Below, in pieces: positions 16,966-25,291 of a stretch of 64,000 bases of DNA. The notes under the pieces are model-generated. The model ran no database searches and was not told the DNA's origin. It worked only from the letters and a program-made list of their open reading frames with translations. The stretch is from Xanthomonas sp. Leaf131. Lineage in GTDB: Bacteria > Pseudomonadota > Gammaproteobacteria > Xanthomonadales > Xanthomonadaceae. The position numbers and the translations under genes were made by a program. Every line of letters begins with the position of its first letter. The stretch's first letter is position 1. Where the stretch lies: the NCBI RefSeq assembly GCF_001423495.1, contig NZ_LMOG01000005.1, positions 134,397 to 198,396 of the forward strand. The letters run 5' to 3'.

Positions 16966-19650
16966 ATGTCACGTTTCCGCACCCGTCTGTGTCCCCGTCT
17001 TTGCCTGTTGGCGTTGTGCGTGGGCGCCAGCCTGAGCGCGCAGGCCACCGAGCCCGTTCCTGCCGCGCCTGCCAGTGACACTGCCAGCGACACCGCCCCG
17101 GTGCAGCTGGATACGGTGCAGGTTTCCGGCCAGCACCTGTCGATCCGCCAGGCGATCGGCGCCAAGCGCGAGGCGGCGGTGGTCTCCGATGGCGTAGCTG
17201 CCGACGACATCGGCTCGATCCCGGATTTCGGCCTGGGCGAGGCGCTGCAACGCGTGCCGGGCGTGTCGATGGTGGTCAACAACGGCCGCGGCGAAGCGCA
17301 ATTCATGAGCCTGCGCGGCTTCAATCCGGACTACAACAATGTGCTGATCGATGGCGTGGCACTGCCCTCCACCGAAACCAGCCGGCGCGTGCAATCGCTG
17401 GATGTGATTCCCGCCTCGCTGGCGCAGCAGGTGGACATCTACAAGACCTTCAATGCCGACATGGACAGCAATGCCATCGGCGGCATCGCTGCGTTGCGCA
17501 CGCGCAGCGCCTTCGATCACGACGGCCGCTTCGCCACCGTGCGCGCCAACCTGGCCGATTGGGAGAACCGCCGGCATCTGCAAGGCAGCAGGCCCTCCGG
17601 GCAGGTGCAGGGCAGTTTCAGCGAGACCTTCGGGCCGGACAATCATTTCGGCGTGGTGCTGTCGGCCGACTATTTTCGCCGCGATTCGTCTTCGTTGAAC
17701 ACCGCCATCGACAGCTACAGCTATTACGCCAACGGTGTGCGGCAGAACCTCACGCCCGGCCCGGACCCGGACGGGCTGGCGATCGCACCGGACCGCTTCC
17801 GCCCGCTCAGCTACGACAACGTGCGTCAGCGCCGCAGCGTGTTCGGCAAGCTCGAGTACGACGACGGTGAGGACCTCAAACTGGCCTTCAGCGCCGGTGC
17901 CTTCGAGCACAGCAACGACGAGCAACGTCGTTCGCAATGGATCAACCGGGTCGGCAACGCAACGATCACCGACACCGACACCGGCCGCTACGCGCAGGGC
18001 AGTGCGCAAGTGGATGCCAACCGTTTCGACCAGACCCGTACATTGCGTTACGCGCAACTCGGCGGTAGCTTCCGGCTCAATCCGGAGGGCCATGTGGATG
18101 TGCTGCTCAACCGCGCCACCGGCAAGTATCAGCAGGACACCCGCGAGGACGTGTTCAGTGCGGCCGCCTCCTCGCGCCTGGGCTTTGGCTATGCGCTTAG
18201 CGACGATGCGCGCCCGAGCATCGCCTTGAACGACCCGAGCTATTACGGCAACGCGGCCAACTACACGCAGCAATATTTCCTCACCCGCGTGGAAAAAAGC
18301 AGCACCGACACGACAACGGTCAAAGTCGACTACAGCCAGAACGCCGATGCCGATGCGCGCGGCTGGGGCGTTCGCACCGGCCTGCACTACCGCGATCTGC
18401 AACAGCGCTACAACCTGGATGAAGTGCGCCGCAATCCAGCCGGTCGGGTGAGTCTGGCAACGATTGGAACCGACGATGCACGCATCTGCCCGTATGCCGA
18501 TTTCAGCTGCCTGTTGCTGATCGACCCGGCCAAGGTTGCCGCCTTCGCCGCCGCATCGCCAGGCGCCTACGTGCTGGCCAACACCAATGCGCGCAACAGC
18601 GCGATCAGCGATTTTGGCATCGACGAGCGCAACGGCGCCGCCTATGTCATGGGTACCTGGCATGGCGAGCGCACGCTGGCAACGCTCGGACTGCGCAACG
18701 AATACCTGCAGCGCGAGGTGCTCAGCGCGGTGCCGCAACCGCTGAGCAGCACCACAAACTACGTGCAGCAATCGGCCGACAGCGATCGTCGCTTCCTGCT
18801 GCCGTCGGCGAACCTGGCCTGGGACATTACGCCGGTGTTGAAACTGCGCATGGCCGGCAGCCGCACCATTGGTTTGCCCACCTATGCTGACATCGGCCAG
18901 AACAGCAGCCCGGTGGTGGATGTCACCGGCTTCACCATCAATCGCAGCATCGCCAATCCGCTGCTGCGTCCACGCCGTGCGGACAACCTGGATCTGTCGT
19001 TGGAATGGTATCCGGACCGCGATGCGCAGCTGTCGCTGGCGCTGTTCCACAAGCGTATCGGCGATGAAATCGTGCGCCTGACCAACACCGACACCCAGCG
19101 CGATCCCGGCGGGTTGGTCGGCACCTATCAGGTCACCACCACGCAGGCGATCAATACCGGCGATGCGCAGGTGCAGGGCATCGAACTCACCGCCATCGAC
19201 ACGCGCTTCGACTTCCTGCCTGGTGCGTGGTCGAACCTGGGCGCGATGTTCAACGCAACCCTGCTCGACCCGCGCACGGCCGATGTGCAGATGGCCGACG
19301 GCAGCCGTCGCGCCTTGCCCGGCCTGATGGAATCGCCCAAGCGCAGCGCCAACGCCTCGCTGCTGTACGACATCGGCCCGTTCAGTGCGCGCGTCAGTGC
19401 CAACTACACCGGCCAACAGCTGCTGTCTGCCGCCACCGACAACCGCGTCAACGACCGCTATTACGACGCGATCACGAGCTACGACGCGCAGCTGGCGTGG
19501 AGCTTCAGCAAGCAACTGCGCCTGACCGTGCAAGGCCGCAATCTCAGCAATGCGCGGCTGAACCGCGTGATCGGTGCCGATCAACAGCTGATGCGTGAGC
19601 AACTCGACAACGGCCGCGCGTATTACCTGGGAGTGGACTATGCGTTCTGA
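16966..19650 (+). CDS. TonB-dependent outer-membrane receptor
   Basis: 894 residues with a signal peptide (LCLLALCVGASLSAQA). A TonB-box-like LDTVQVSGQ follows, then the plug (IGSIPDFGLGEALQRVPGVS, AQFMSLRGFNPDYNNVLIDG) and a 22-strand barrel ending in the aromatic YYLGVDYAF. The RGFNPDYNNVLIDG signature is common in receptors for carbohydrate-type ligands in Xanthomonas. It is controlled from a promoter next to the ROK repressor, and its last 11 bases overlap the phosphodiester-glycosidase gene, so both are co-translated. The ligand is therefore probably a sugar phosphodiester or related glycan, which is inference from neighbours. Confidence 0.93.
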   Translation: MSRFRTRLCPRLCLLALCVGASLSAQATEPVPAAPASDTASDTAPVQLDTVQVSGQHLSIRQAIGAKREAAVVSDGVAADDIGSIPDFGLGEALQRVPGVSMVVNNGRGEAQFMSLRGFNPDYNNVLIDGVALPSTETSRRVQSLDVIPASLAQQVDIYKTFNADMDSNAIGGIAALRTRSAFDHDGRFATVRANLADWENRRHLQGSRPSGQVQGSFSETFGPDNHFGVVLSADYFRRDSSSLNTAIDSYSYYANGVRQNLTPGPDPDGLAIAPDRFRPLSYDNVRQRRSVFGKLEYDDGEDLKLAFSAGAFEHSNDEQRRSQWINRVGNATITDTDTGRYAQGSAQVDANRFDQTRTLRYAQLGGSFRLNPEGHVDVLLNRATGKYQQDTREDVFSAAASSRLGFGYALSDDARPSIALNDPSYYGNAANYTQQYFLTRVEKSSTDTTTVKVDYSQNADADARGWGVRTGLHYRDLQQRYNLDEVRRNPAGRVSLATIGTDDARICPYADFSCLLLIDPAKVAAFAAASPGAYVLANTNARNSAISDFGIDERNGAAYVMGTWHGERTLATLGLRNEYLQREVLSAVPQPLSSTTNYVQQSADSDRRFLLPSANLAWDITPVLKLRMAGSRTIGLPTYADIGQNSSPVVDVTGFTINRSIANPLLRPRRADNLDLSLEWYPDRDAQLSLALFHKRIGDEIVRLTNTDTQRDPGGLVGTYQVTTTQAINTGDAQVQGIELTAIDTRFDFLPGAWSNLGAMFNATLLDPRTADVQMADGSRRALPGLMESPKRSANASLLYDIGPFSARVSANYTGQQLLSAATDNRVNDRYYDAITSYDAQLAWSFSKQLRLTVQGRNLSNARLNRVIGADQQLMREQLDNGRAYYLGVDYAF

Positions 19651-20896
19651 TCGCCACGGCGCGCGGGCGATGTTGATTGCGTTGCTGGCAACAGTGGCCG
19701 GCGGCGCCAGTGCCGACGATGCCCCACCTTCGCCGACGGATGCGCAATTCGTGGCGATGGAGACCCTCGTCAGCGGCGACTGCTGGGGTCAGTGGCCCAA
19801 CGATGTGCTGGCAGCGGTGACCCGTTGCAAACCGGCCGAGCGCAATCGCATCGCCTTGCAGGTACCGGACGATGCCGATGGCCCGGCCCGCGTCGGCATC
19901 GATGGCACGGCGTGCAGTAGCGCGCGCTGTGCCGGCCTGGTGCAAGTGTTGCAAGCGGCACCCAGACAGCAGCTGTTGCTGCGCACGCCACCGGCACGTA
20001 TCGACGCGGTGCTGGCCGCGCTGGACCAAGCCCATGCACGCGATCGCGTGTCCATTGAACCGCTGGTGCAGCCGGTGCCGGCGCCCAGCGCGCCAGTCAC
20101 CTTGGCACCCGGCATACGTTACTGGAGGCAAGCGGTGAGCGAGCCGCAACCAGTGATGCTGCATATCGCCGAAATCGATCTCGCCACTCCAGGGCTGCAG
20201 CTGGTCGGCACGCGCGGTGAGCGTAGCGGCGGTGGCGAATTCCTCGCCAACCCCACCTCCGCCTTCGTGCGCGATGGCGACCTGGCGTTGGCGATCAATG
20301 CCGATTACTTCCTGCCGTTCGATGGCGGGCATCTGTTCGACAAGGCATTCGTGCCGGCCACGGGGCAGGGCGTCACTGCCGAAGGCCTGTCTATCGAACA
20401 TGGCCGCGTCGATTCGGCCGCCACCACCACCGACTCACGGGTCAACGCAGCACTGTGCGTGAGCGCGCGTAATGCGGTGCGCATCGTGCGCGGCAGTTGC
20501 CCATCCGGTACCCGCATGGGCGTCGGTGCCGGCCCGCTGCTGTTGCTCGAGGGCAAGCACCAACCACGCGAAGCCAGCCGCGCCGAGTACTACGACGGCC
20601 CCGAGCCGCGCAGCGCCTTGGGCCTGGATCGCGCGCGCAAGAAACTGTGGATGGTGGTGGCCGACGGCCGCCAACCCGGCTATAGCGCTGGCATGACCCT
20701 GGACGCGCTGACCGCCGTATTGCAGCAGCTCGGCGCCACCTCGGCCATCAACCTGGACGGCGGCGGCTCCAGCACCCTGGCCGCGCGTGTGGACGGCCGC
20801 GTGCGCACGCTCAATCGCCCCATCCACACCGGCATTCCGGGGCGCGAACGCCCGGTGGCCAACCAGCTCGGGGTGCGCATCGCCCCGCAGCCCTGA
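19640..20896 (+). CDS. Exported phosphodiester glycosidase (NAGPA domain)
   Basis: 418 residues starting inside the TonB receptor gene (11-base overlap, GGAGTGG ribosome site). The N-terminus (MLIALLATVAGGASA) is a signal peptide. The C-terminal ~270 residues match the NAGPA domain (PF09992): LALAINADYF, GAGPLLLLEG, EPRSALGLDRARKKLWMVVA, and the hallmark INLDGGGSSTLA. The prototype removes GlcNAc from a GlcNAc-phospho-mannose diester; bacterial members act on sugar phosphodiesters in envelopes or polymers. The first ~150 residues are not recognised. With the receptor it forms an uptake and cleavage pair; the secreted GDPD upstream has a related diester chemistry. Confidence 0.85.
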   Translation: MRSDRHGARAMLIALLATVAGGASADDAPPSPTDAQFVAMETLVSGDCWGQWPNDVLAAVTRCKPAERNRIALQVPDDADGPARVGIDGTACSSARCAGLVQVLQAAPRQQLLLRTPPARIDAVLAALDQAHARDRVSIEPLVQPVPAPSAPVTLAPGIRYWRQAVSEPQPVMLHIAEIDLATPGLQLVGTRGERSGGGEFLANPTSAFVRDGDLALAINADYFLPFDGGHLFDKAFVPATGQGVTAEGLSIEHGRVDSAATTTDSRVNAALCVSARNAVRIVRGSCPSGTRMGVGAGPLLLLEGKHQPREASRAEYYDGPEPRSALGLDRARKKLWMVVADGRQPGYSAGMTLDALTAVLQQLGATSAINLDGGGSSTLAARVDGRVRTLNRPIHTGIPGRERPVANQLGVRIAPQP

Positions 20897-20948
20897 AGCT
20901 GCAAGCAAGCGGCGCGGTACCATTGCGGTTTGACCCACGGCCCGCGCC

Positions 20949-21728
20949 ATGAAAATTGCCTCCTGGAACGTCAACTCGCTCAACGTGCGCCTGCCGCATC
21001 TGCAACAGTGGCTGGGCACGTTTGCGCCCGACGTGGTCGGTATCCAGGAAACCAAGCTGGAAGACCACAAATTTCCGGATGCGGCGCTGGCCGCTGCAGG
21101 CTATCGCAGCGTGTTCTGCGGGCAGAAGACCTACAACGGCGTGGCGATCCTGTCGCGCTCGCCGGCGCTGGATGTGCAGATGGGCATTCCCGGCTTCGAC
21201 GATGTGCAGCAGCGCGTGATCGCCGCCACCGTCGATGGCGTGCGCATCGTCAATCTGTATGTGGTCAACGGCCAGGACGTGGACACCGACAAGTACGCCT
21301 ACAAGCTGCGCTGGCTCGCCGCGGTGCAGGAGTGGCTGGCGCAGGAACTGCAACGCCATCCGCAGCTGGTGGTGCTGGGCGACTTCAACATCGCCCCGGA
21401 TGCGCGCGACGTGCACGACCCGGCGGTGTGGAACGAGCACCACATTCTCACCTCCACCGCCGAGCGCGCGGCGCTGCAACAGCTGCTCGCGCTGGGCCTG
21501 CACGATGCGTTCCGCCTGCATCACGACGATGCCGAGCAGTTCAGCTGGTGGGATTACCGCCAGGCCGGCTTCCGTCGCAATCTCGGTTTGCGCATCGATC
21601 TGACCCTGGTGTCGGATGCATTACGCACACGCGCGGTGGAATCGGGCATCGACCGCGAACCGCGCACCTGGGAGCGGCCCAGCGATCACGCACCGGCCTG
21701 GGTACGGCTGGCAGACATCGACGCATGA
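20949..21728 (+). CDS. xth: Exodeoxyribonuclease III
   Basis: 259 residues of the EEP nuclease family. Landmarks in order: MKIASWNVNSLNVRLPHLQQ, VVGIQETKLED (metal Glu), LYVVNGQDVDTDKYAYK (catalytic Tyr/His region), VVLGDFNIAPDARDVHDP, and the C-terminal RPSDHAPAWVRL with the catalytic Asp-His. It is an AP endonuclease and 3'-5' exonuclease for base-excision repair in the cytoplasm. It overlaps the next gene by 4 bases (ATGA). Confidence 0.95.
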   Translation: MKIASWNVNSLNVRLPHLQQWLGTFAPDVVGIQETKLEDHKFPDAALAAAGYRSVFCGQKTYNGVAILSRSPALDVQMGIPGFDDVQQRVIAATVDGVRIVNLYVVNGQDVDTDKYAYKLRWLAAVQEWLAQELQRHPQLVVLGDFNIAPDARDVHDPAVWNEHHILTSTAERAALQQLLALGLHDAFRLHHDDAEQFSWWDYRQAGFRRNLGLRIDLTLVSDALRTRAVESGIDREPRTWERPSDHAPAWVRLADIDA

Positions 21729-22162
21729 GCGAGCGCACGCTTCGGCGCAGCACCGACAAGGTGGGCGAGGTCACGCTCGGGCCGGTGCACCGGTTGAGTT
21801 GCCATTGCGGCGCGGTGCAGATCGATCTGGATCTACCGCACGGCCTGCTCGACCCGCGTCGCTGCGATTGCTCGATGTGCCGCCGCCGCGGCGCCATCGT
21901 CGCCTCGGTCACGCTCGATGGGTTGCATGTGCTGCAGGGCGAAGAGGTGCTGCGCCTGTATCAGTTCAACACGCACGCGGCGGCGCATTATTTCTGCGGC
22001 GTGTGCGGTATCTATACCCACCATCGGCGACGTTCCAATCCCAACGAGTACGGCTATAACGTCGGTTGCCTGGAAGGCGTCAATCCGTATGCGTTGAATA
22101 TTGCCGTGCCGGTGGAAGACGGTGTCAACCATCCGGCCGATCGTGTTGCGGCCAGCGGTTGA
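21725..22162 (+). CDS. GFA family zinc protein (glutathione-dependent formaldehyde-activating-like)
   Basis: 145 residues. Zinc-ligand cysteines typical of the GFA/CENP-V fold are present: LSCHCGAVQ, CDCSMCRRRGAI, and HYFCGVCGIYTHHRRRSNP. The family binds zinc and includes the founder reported to help glutathione react with formaldehyde, but most members have no proven function. It is translationally coupled to xth by an ATGA overlap, and the pair ends at a strong terminator. Confidence 0.88.
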   Translation: MSERTLRRSTDKVGEVTLGPVHRLSCHCGAVQIDLDLPHGLLDPRRCDCSMCRRRGAIVASVTLDGLHVLQGEEVLRLYQFNTHAAAHYFCGVCGIYTHHRRRSNPNEYGYNVGCLEGVNPYALNIAVPVEDGVNHPADRVAASG

Positions 22163-22182
22163 TGGCGCAGAGGGCGGAAACG

Positions 22183-22212
22183 ACAACGCCCGGGCAAGCC
22201 CGGGCGTTGTTT
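22183..22212. terminator. Bidirectional terminator between the GFA and GlsB-like genes
   Basis: ACAACGCCCGGG pairs perfectly with CCCGGGCGTTGT over CAAG, followed by TT on the plus strand and preceded by GGAAACG (TTTCC on the minus strand). It serves two converging genes. Confidence 0.85.
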
Positions 22213-22231
22213 CGATCACACTGCGTTTCAA

Positions 22232-22483
22232 TCAGCGCACACGACCACGCGTAAACAGATTGACGATTGCCAGCAGGATCACCGCGCCTAGCAGCGACCA
22301 CACGAAGGTCCATAGCGTGATGGCCTGGTTGATGCCGCCGCCAAACAGGAAACCGGCGATCAACGCACCGACGATGCCGACCACGATGTTGAGAATGATG
22401 CCCTGCTGTGCATCGCGACGCATGATGATGCTGGCCAGCCAACCCACGATGCCGCCGACGATCAACCAAATGATGATGCCCAT
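22232..22483 (-). CDS. GlsB/YeaQ/YmgE family small membrane protein
   Basis: 83 residues, three hydrophobic segments (IIWLIVGGIVGWLASIIM; IILNIVVGIVGALIAGFLFG; TLWTFVWSLLGAVILLAIVN). This is the 'transglycosylase-associated' family, stress-linked inner-membrane proteins of unknown biochemistry. The ATG at 22483 was chosen because GGAGAT lies ten bases upstream; an in-frame ATG at 22498 is possible. Converges on the xth-GFA operon with a shared terminator. Confidence 0.88.
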   Translation of the reverse strand: MGIIIWLIVGGIVGWLASIIMRRDAQQGIILNIVVGIVGALIAGFLFGGGINQAITLWTFVWSLLGAVILLAIVNLFTRGRVR

Positions 22484-22609
22484 ATTGCCGATCTCCATGT
22501 CTGTTTGCATCGGAAGTGATGCACGGCCGCTATTCAACGCAGCCGGGCGTGAAGTACCTGTCGTGTGCAATAGCGCGTACTGCCCAGTGTTCGGGTTGGT
22601 GGACGCGGC

Positions 22610-23206
22610 GTGACAGCGCACGCAAGCTGGCACCACGGCCCGGTGCAGCTCTGGCTGCGCCCGCACCGGCATGGCGAACGTGGTGAACCGCAGGCGCGGC
22701 AGCTGCTGGGTCAGGCGCTGGGAATCGAGCCTGACAACGTGCCCTTGCAACGCGATGCACGCGGGCGGCCATCGCTGCAGCCGGCCTTGCCCAACCGCGA
22801 TACCGGCTGGAGCCATAGCGGCGAATATCTGTTGGTTGGCTTGGGCGAAGGCGTGCGGTTGGGCGTGGACCTGGAACGCATTCGCCCGCGCCCACGCTTG
22901 CTGGACATCGCGCAACGGTTCTTTCATCCAGACGAAATCGCGCTGCTCATTGCGCTGGAGCCGGATGCGCAACAGGCGCTGTTTTTTCGCCTGTGGTGCG
23001 CCAAGGAAGCCTTGCTCAAGGCCTATGGGCACGGCTTGTCGTTCGGCCTGCATCGGCTTGCCTACGCACTGGCGCCCGGTGGAGCGTTGCAATTGCAGTG
23101 GTGCGACCCGGAACTCGGCCGGGCCGCACACTGGCAACTGCACGAATGGTGGGCGGCACCGGACTGCCGCGCGGCGTTGGCGTTTTATCCGTTGGCGGCT
23201 GACTGA
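22610..23206 (+). CDS. 4'-phosphopantetheinyl transferase (Sfp type)
   Basis: 198 residues from a GTG start. Sfp-family motifs are visible: HSGEYLLVGLGEGVRLGVDL with the metal-binding Asp/Glu (VDLERI), RFFHPDEIALL, and FFRLWCAKEALLKAYG. It transfers phosphopantetheine from CoA to carrier domains of fatty-acid, polyketide or nonribosomal peptide proteins, activating them in the cytoplasm. No carrier-protein gene is near, so it probably acts in trans; in Xanthomonas such enzymes serve pigment or siderophore assembly. The GTG is the only start giving the full N-terminal domain. Confidence 0.88.
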   Translation: MTAHASWHHGPVQLWLRPHRHGERGEPQARQLLGQALGIEPDNVPLQRDARGRPSLQPALPNRDTGWSHSGEYLLVGLGEGVRLGVDLERIRPRPRLLDIAQRFFHPDEIALLIALEPDAQQALFFRLWCAKEALLKAYGHGLSFGLHRLAYALAPGGALQLQWCDPELGRAAHWQLHEWWAAPDCRAALAFYPLAAD

Positions 23207-23446
23207 AAGCGGCGATCGACCTGGCGGCTGTGTCGCCAGGCCGGCGAGCTGGGTGCGCAGAACGGCGTACGCCACCCGTTCCTGCCAACGACCGCTTGCC
23301 GTGTCTTAGAGGCGTTACAGCAGCAATCGATGCGACCGTGTCGCCAACAGCAGGCATCGGCACAACCTGAAAGATGATGCAGCGTGTCTGCCACCTCGCA
23401 TGCCGCACCAGCGCGCCCCGCTGGCAAGCGTGGGCAATGCGTTTGC

Positions 23447-25024
23447 CTACGTCGCACCATGCCCGTGCGGCAAGATCGGCTGACGGAACTGCGCCACGCC
23501 ATCCAGATCGCGCAAGGTCACCGTCAAGACGCCAGTGTGCGCGTCGATCTCCACTTCGCCAAAGAATTGAAATCCGGCCAGCGGCGACATGTTCGGCGCC
23601 GGCGGTGCTTTTTGAAAGATCACCGTCGGGCCGAAGGTGGCATCCAGCGCATTCGGACCGAAGCTGCCGGCATTGAGCGGACCGGCGACGAATTCCCAGA
23701 ACGGCTCGAACTGCTGAAACGCGGCTCTATCGGGATGGTAGTAATGCGCCGCGCAATAATGCACATCGGCGGTCAGCCACACCGTATTGCGGATGCGTGC
23801 TGTGCTGATGAAACGCAGCAGTGCGGCGATCTCCTGCTCACGCCCGCGTGGCACGCCCGGGTCGCCATTGGCGATCGCTTCCCAACGTGCGCGCCCTGCG
23901 GCGTCCTGCCCATCGGGCACCTGCAGGCCGATCGGCATGTCGGCGGCAATCACCTTCCATTGCGCGCGTGAGCCGGCCAGTTCGCGCTGCAGCCACGCCA
24001 GTTGTTGCGTGCCGAGAAATGCAGCGTCCCCACCCGGTTGCGGCTGCATGTTGTCGCTGTTGGCGCCGCGGTAGCTGCGCATGTCCAGCACGAACACATC
24101 CAGCAGCGGGCCATAACCGATCTTGCGATAGATGCGCCCCTCGCCATCGGCACGCACGCCGCGCATCGGCGCATATTCCAGAAATGCCTGACGTGCACGG
24201 CCGGCCAGCACCTCGATATCGCGCACCTGATAGCGCTCATCCAGCTGCTTGCCGGGCGACCAGTTGTTGGTGGTTTCGTGATCGTCCCACTGCCAGATTT
24301 GCGCGACCTCGGCATTGAAGCGACGGACGTTTTCATCGAGCAGGTTGTAACGGTAATTGCCGCGAAATTCGTCCAGCGTTTCGGCCACCTTGCTCTTGGC
24401 CGTGGTGGTGAGATTGCGCCAGCGCTTGGCCTCTTCGACGATTAGCTCGGCCGGGATCGGGCCGTCGGCATAGATGGTGTCGCCGCTATGCAGGAAAAAG
24501 TCCGGATTGCGTTCGCGCATCGCGCTGTAGATGCGCATGCCGCCGATGTCCGGATTGATGCCGAAACCCTGGCCCACGGTGTCGCCGCTCCACACAAAGC
24601 GCACATCGCCACGCGCGTGCGGCGCACTGCGCAGATGGCCGTGCACCGGCGCGCTCAACACACCGCTGTCGGCGTCTTCAAAGCGCACCCGGTAGAAAAT
24701 GTCCTGGTCGCGCGGCAATGCGCCCAGGTCCACCCGCGCAGTGAAATCGTGTGCCGGCAACGCCACCGGCCCATCCACGCGACGCGCCTGCCGCAGGCTT
24801 GGGCGCGTATCCCATTCCACCCGCAGCCGCGCCGGGCGGTCCGCGCGGCTCCACAGCATCGCGCGGCCCTCCAGCACATCGCCGCTCTGCACCCCATCGG
24901 TAATGAGCGGCCGCCCGGACGGCGCGGCCAGACTGCGCGTGGACCAAGCAGCAGTGGCAGGCAACAACAGGCCGGCGCCTAAACCTTGCAACACGCGGCG
25001 GCGGGCGGGATCGGAGGCGGTCAT
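23447..25024 (-). CDS. PhoD-family alkaline phosphatase, Tat-exported (copy 1)
   Basis: 525 residues. The N-terminus ARRRVLQGLGAGLLLPATAA is a twin-arginine signal. The PhoD N-domain (QSGDVLEGRAMLWSRADRPA) is followed by the metallophosphatase core: VRFVWSGDTVGQGFGINPD, FFLHSGDTIYADG, QIWQWDDHETTNNW and WLTADVHYCAAHYYH give the Asp/His/Asn ligands. PhoD enzymes use Ca/Fe to hydrolyse phosphomonoesters and diesters in the periplasm. A second, divergent PhoD gene lies 267 bases upstream on the same strand; the two are clearly paralogues but not recent duplicates. Probably induced by phosphate limitation, though no clear Pho box was identified. Confidence 0.92.
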   Translation of the reverse strand: MTASDPARRRVLQGLGAGLLLPATAAWSTRSLAAPSGRPLITDGVQSGDVLEGRAMLWSRADRPARLRVEWDTRPSLRQARRVDGPVALPAHDFTARVDLGALPRDQDIFYRVRFEDADSGVLSAPVHGHLRSAPHARGDVRFVWSGDTVGQGFGINPDIGGMRIYSAMRERNPDFFLHSGDTIYADGPIPAELIVEEAKRWRNLTTTAKSKVAETLDEFRGNYRYNLLDENVRRFNAEVAQIWQWDDHETTNNWSPGKQLDERYQVRDIEVLAGRARQAFLEYAPMRGVRADGEGRIYRKIGYGPLLDVFVLDMRSYRGANSDNMQPQPGGDAAFLGTQQLAWLQRELAGSRAQWKVIAADMPIGLQVPDGQDAAGRARWEAIANGDPGVPRGREQEIAALLRFISTARIRNTVWLTADVHYCAAHYYHPDRAAFQQFEPFWEFVAGPLNAGSFGPNALDATFGPTVIFQKAPPAPNMSPLAGFQFFGEVEIDAHTGVLTVTLRDLDGVAQFRQPILPHGHGAT

Positions 25025-25291
25025 GGCATCCTCGACTATCTGGCAGCGGCGTCCAGATATAGCGCCGCCGTCTTACCGGTACGTGTCCATTGCGCTTCAT
25101 GGCGCAGCAGGTCGCGTGGTGATGGATGCAGTCACTGTATTGCGCAGCACCCGAGTGAGGGTTTGCCTGGCGACGTCGCGGAATAGCGCTTCACGCCTGC
25201 TGCGACTGTCGTGGAAGGTCGGCGCAAGTGCGCTGTGGTGGATGGGTGTCGCATGAAGTTTCCACTGCCCGCCGCAGCACACCGCACGGAT

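Noticed and set aside
16969-19602. 877-codon minus-strand frame opposite the TonB receptor
   Set aside because: Antisense shadow of a receptor with signal peptide, plug and barrel features; composition (His/Arg/Gln-rich, low-complexity) is typical of shadows.
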